Shown here in pieces: positions 5,963 through 7,374 of a DNA stretch of 7,374 bases. Each line of letters starts with the position of its first letter. The first letter of the stretch is position 1. The notes under the pieces are model-generated. The model was not told where the DNA came from and made no database searches. It saw nothing but the letters and a program-made list of their open reading frames with translations. The translations under genes and the position numbers were made by a program. Source of the DNA: Porticoccaceae bacterium (GTDB lineage: Bacteria > Pseudomonadota > Gammaproteobacteria > Pseudomonadales > Porticoccaceae); the NCBI GenBank assembly GCA_023229065.1, contig JALNZZ010000105.1:1-7374 (forward strand). Direction: 5' to 3'.

Positions 5963-5979
5963 GATTGCTGAATAGTTCC
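5952..5979 (-). promoter_or_regulatory. Predicted sigma-E (RpoE)-type promoter of rpoH
   Basis: On the minus strand GGAACTA (5979-5973) is followed after 16 bases by TCCAA (5956-5952). The E. coli sigma-E consensus is GGAACTT, about 16 bases, then TCTRA or TCAAA, so the -35 differs at one base and the spacing fits. E. coli rpoH has a known sigma-E promoter (P3), which makes this biologically reasonable. The predicted start is near 5946, about 55 bases before the ATG. Confidence 0.6.
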
Positions 5980-6005
5980 CCTAAGCGATTGACCCAGATC
6001 AGCTT

Positions 6006-6995
6006 TCACTCCGGCTCCACATGTCGCAAATGGACTGATACAGCGCTCCAGGCACCGGCCAGGCCCAGCAACCCGCCACAGACAAGCAAGGCCACCAAGC
6101 TACCCAGCCCCGGGCCCATCAGGCGGAAACCACTCTGATAGAGCGCCGCCAGCTGCCCGATAGTCGCGGTCAGCAGCGCCACCGCCAATGTCACCAACAA
6201 CCAGGCCAACAGCCCCGCTCCTATGCCATACCACAGCCCGCTGTAGAGGAAAGGACGACGCACAAAGCGGTTAGTACCACCGATCAGCTTGATTACCACA
6301 ATCTCCTCGCGGCGGCTCGCGATTGCCATGCGAATGGTGTTGCCCACAATCAGCAGTACTCCAATGCCCAAGGCACCACCGAGCGCCCACACCAGCCGCC
6401 GACCGATATCCAGCAGTGCCTGGAAACGCTGCAGCCAAGCCAGGTCCACCACCACATCATCGACACGAGGGTCGGCACCAATAGTGCTGGCCAGCGCCGA
6501 CACCCTGCCGTGATCACCGCCCAGGGCGGCGCTGGGTTCCACCATCACCACAGCTGGCAAAGGGTTTTCATCCAGCAAATTCAGCACATCGCCAAAGCCC
6601 GAGCTCTCGCGAAAATCCACCAGGGCCTGCTCACGGCTTACCAGAGTGAGGTCGGCCACGCCCTCAAGAGCCGCCAAGTCTGCTACCAGTGCTTCCAGCT
6701 CCTCATCCTGAGTTGTTCGCTCGACAAACACCGTCATGCGCGCACTGAGCTCTACCTCACCTCCCAGCTGACGCAGGTTGTCCATCGCGGTAAACAGACT
6801 GGCGGGCAACGCCAAAGCAATGGCGAGTACCAGCATGGTCATCACTGATTGCAAGGGCGTGGCCAGCAGCCGCTCGAGGCTGGACAAAAGGCTTTCGCGG
6901 TGATGATGAACATAGCTGGCAAAACGACTGGCAAAGCGGGATTGCACACCATGGGCACCCCGCCGCGGGCGGCGTGGGGAATCATCAGCGCTCAT
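6006..6995 (-). CDS. ftsX: Cell division ABC transporter permease-like protein FtsX
   Basis: FtsX is the inner-membrane partner of FtsE. In gammaproteobacteria the complex sits at the divisome, helps divisome assembly and activates periplasmic amidases through EnvC. The 329 residues are slightly shorter than E. coli FtsX (352). An Arg-rich cytoplasmic N-terminus (1-45) leads to TM1 at about 49-71, a large periplasmic domain at about 72-200, and TM2-TM4 at about 202-224, 252-280 and 296-320. The cytoplasmic loop after TM2, NTIRMAIASRREEIVVIKLIGG at 219-240 plus TNRFVRRPF, is the family signature and likely contacts FtsE. The ATG at 6995 has GGGAGA 5 bases upstream and overlaps the ftsE stop by 11 bases, consistent with coupled, balanced synthesis. 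No EnvC homologue is in view. Confidence 0.96.
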   Translation of the reverse strand: MSADDSPRRPRRGAHGVQSRFASRFASYVHHHRESLLSSLERLLATPLQSVMTMLVLAIALALPASLFTAMDNLRQLGGEVELSARMTVFVERTTQDEELEALVADLAALEGVADLTLVSREQALVDFRESSGFGDVLNLLDENPLPAVVMVEPSAALGGDHGRVSALASTIGADPRVDDVVVDLAWLQRFQALLDIGRRLVWALGGALGIGVLLIVGNTIRMAIASRREEIVVIKLIGGTNRFVRRPFLYSGLWYGIGAGLLAWLLVTLAVALLTATIGQLAALYQSGFRLMGPGLGSLVALLVCGGLLGLAGAWSAVSVHLRHVEPE

Positions 6996-7374
6996 GGCTG
7001 TCTCCCACCAACCGGCCCTGTTGCAGATGAATCTCCCTGCAGCCCATGGGGGCGATCAGACTGATATCGTGGGTAGCGACCAGTACCGTCACCCCCACAT
7101 CGGCAAAGTCTCGGAACAAATTCATAATTCCAACTGACAGTTCGGGGTCGAGGTTGCCGGTAGGCTCATCCGCCAACAGAATGCGCGGTTTGTGTACAAC
7201 TGCGCGGGCAATCCCTACCCGCTGTTGCTCTCCACTGGACAGGGTGATGGGGTTTTGTCCCTCACGCCCCAACAGCCCCACCTTATCGAGAGCCGCACGT
7301 ACACGGCGCGGTATCTCCGGCCGCGGCATCCCCAATACCTGGAGCGGCAGCGCCACATTGTCGTACACAGTGCG
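6985..7374 (-). CDS. ftsE: Cell division ATP-binding protein FtsE (partial, N-terminus beyond the window)
   Basis: This is the cytoplasmic ATPase of the FtsEX complex. The window holds the last 129 codons; the Walker A motif and roughly the first 90 residues lie past 7374. The visible part starts RTVYDNVALPL, just after the Q-loop in FtsE proteins. It contains the ABC signature as LSSGEQQRVGIARAVV (usually LSGGEQ), the Walker B segment ILLADEPTGNLD and the H-loop TVLVATHD. All but the signature variation match FtsE closely, including the C-terminal tail. The GTG at 7368-7366 is an internal Val codon, not a start. Gene order suggests ftsY may lie further upstream; that is inference from other gammaproteobacteria. 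Confidence 0.96.
   Translation of the reverse strand, partial: RTVYDNVALPLQVLGMPRPEIPRRVRAALDKVGLLGREGQNPITLSSGEQQRVGIARAVVHKPRILLADEPTGNLDPELSVGIMNLFRDFADVGVTVLVATHDISLIAPMGCREIHLQQGRLVGDSHER

Overview
The window looks like ordinary chromosomal core sequence from a gammaproteobacterium with moderately high GC. Three things point there: the E. coli-type proteobacterial glutamate-cysteine ligase, an RpoH with its diagnostic RpoH box, and the ftsE-ftsX-rpoH gene order. Genus cannot be fixed from the sequence; a marine, Pseudomonas/Cellvibrio-like relative is a guess.

Layout. The left part (1-2772) is a tight rightward block: the possible tail of an unknown gene (1-63), then gshA (glutathione synthesis), acpH (acyl-carrier-protein phosphodiesterase) and dsbB (quinone-linked oxidase of periplasmic DsbA). 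gshA and acpH overlap by 4 bases, and acpH and dsbB are 10 bases apart, so they are probably co-transcribed. A strong bidirectional terminator (2821-2846) separates this block from everything to its right, which is all leftward.

Read in its own direction, from 7374 down, the leftward part begins with ftsE (cut by the window end) and ftsX, the ABC-type complex that couples division to cell-wall hydrolysis. It continues with rpoH, the heat-shock sigma factor, which has its own 114-base upstream region and a terminator after it. Next comes a DUF423 membrane protein closely coupled to trmB (tRNA m7G46 methyltransferase). A 261-base spacer follows, and then a Mip/FkpA-like FKBP prolyl isomerase lipoprotein (2860-3597).

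Several genes share an envelope and protein-folding theme: DsbB for periplasmic disulfides, the FKBP for proline isomerisation, and RpoH with an apparent sigma-E-type promoter linking envelope stress to the cytoplasmic heat-shock response. That promoter match is the most informative non-coding signal here. The 3598-3858 spacer holds a weak terminator, a 24-base dyad and an isolated promoter-like -10 element. I see no mobile element, CRISPR array, RNA gene or new defence-like system.
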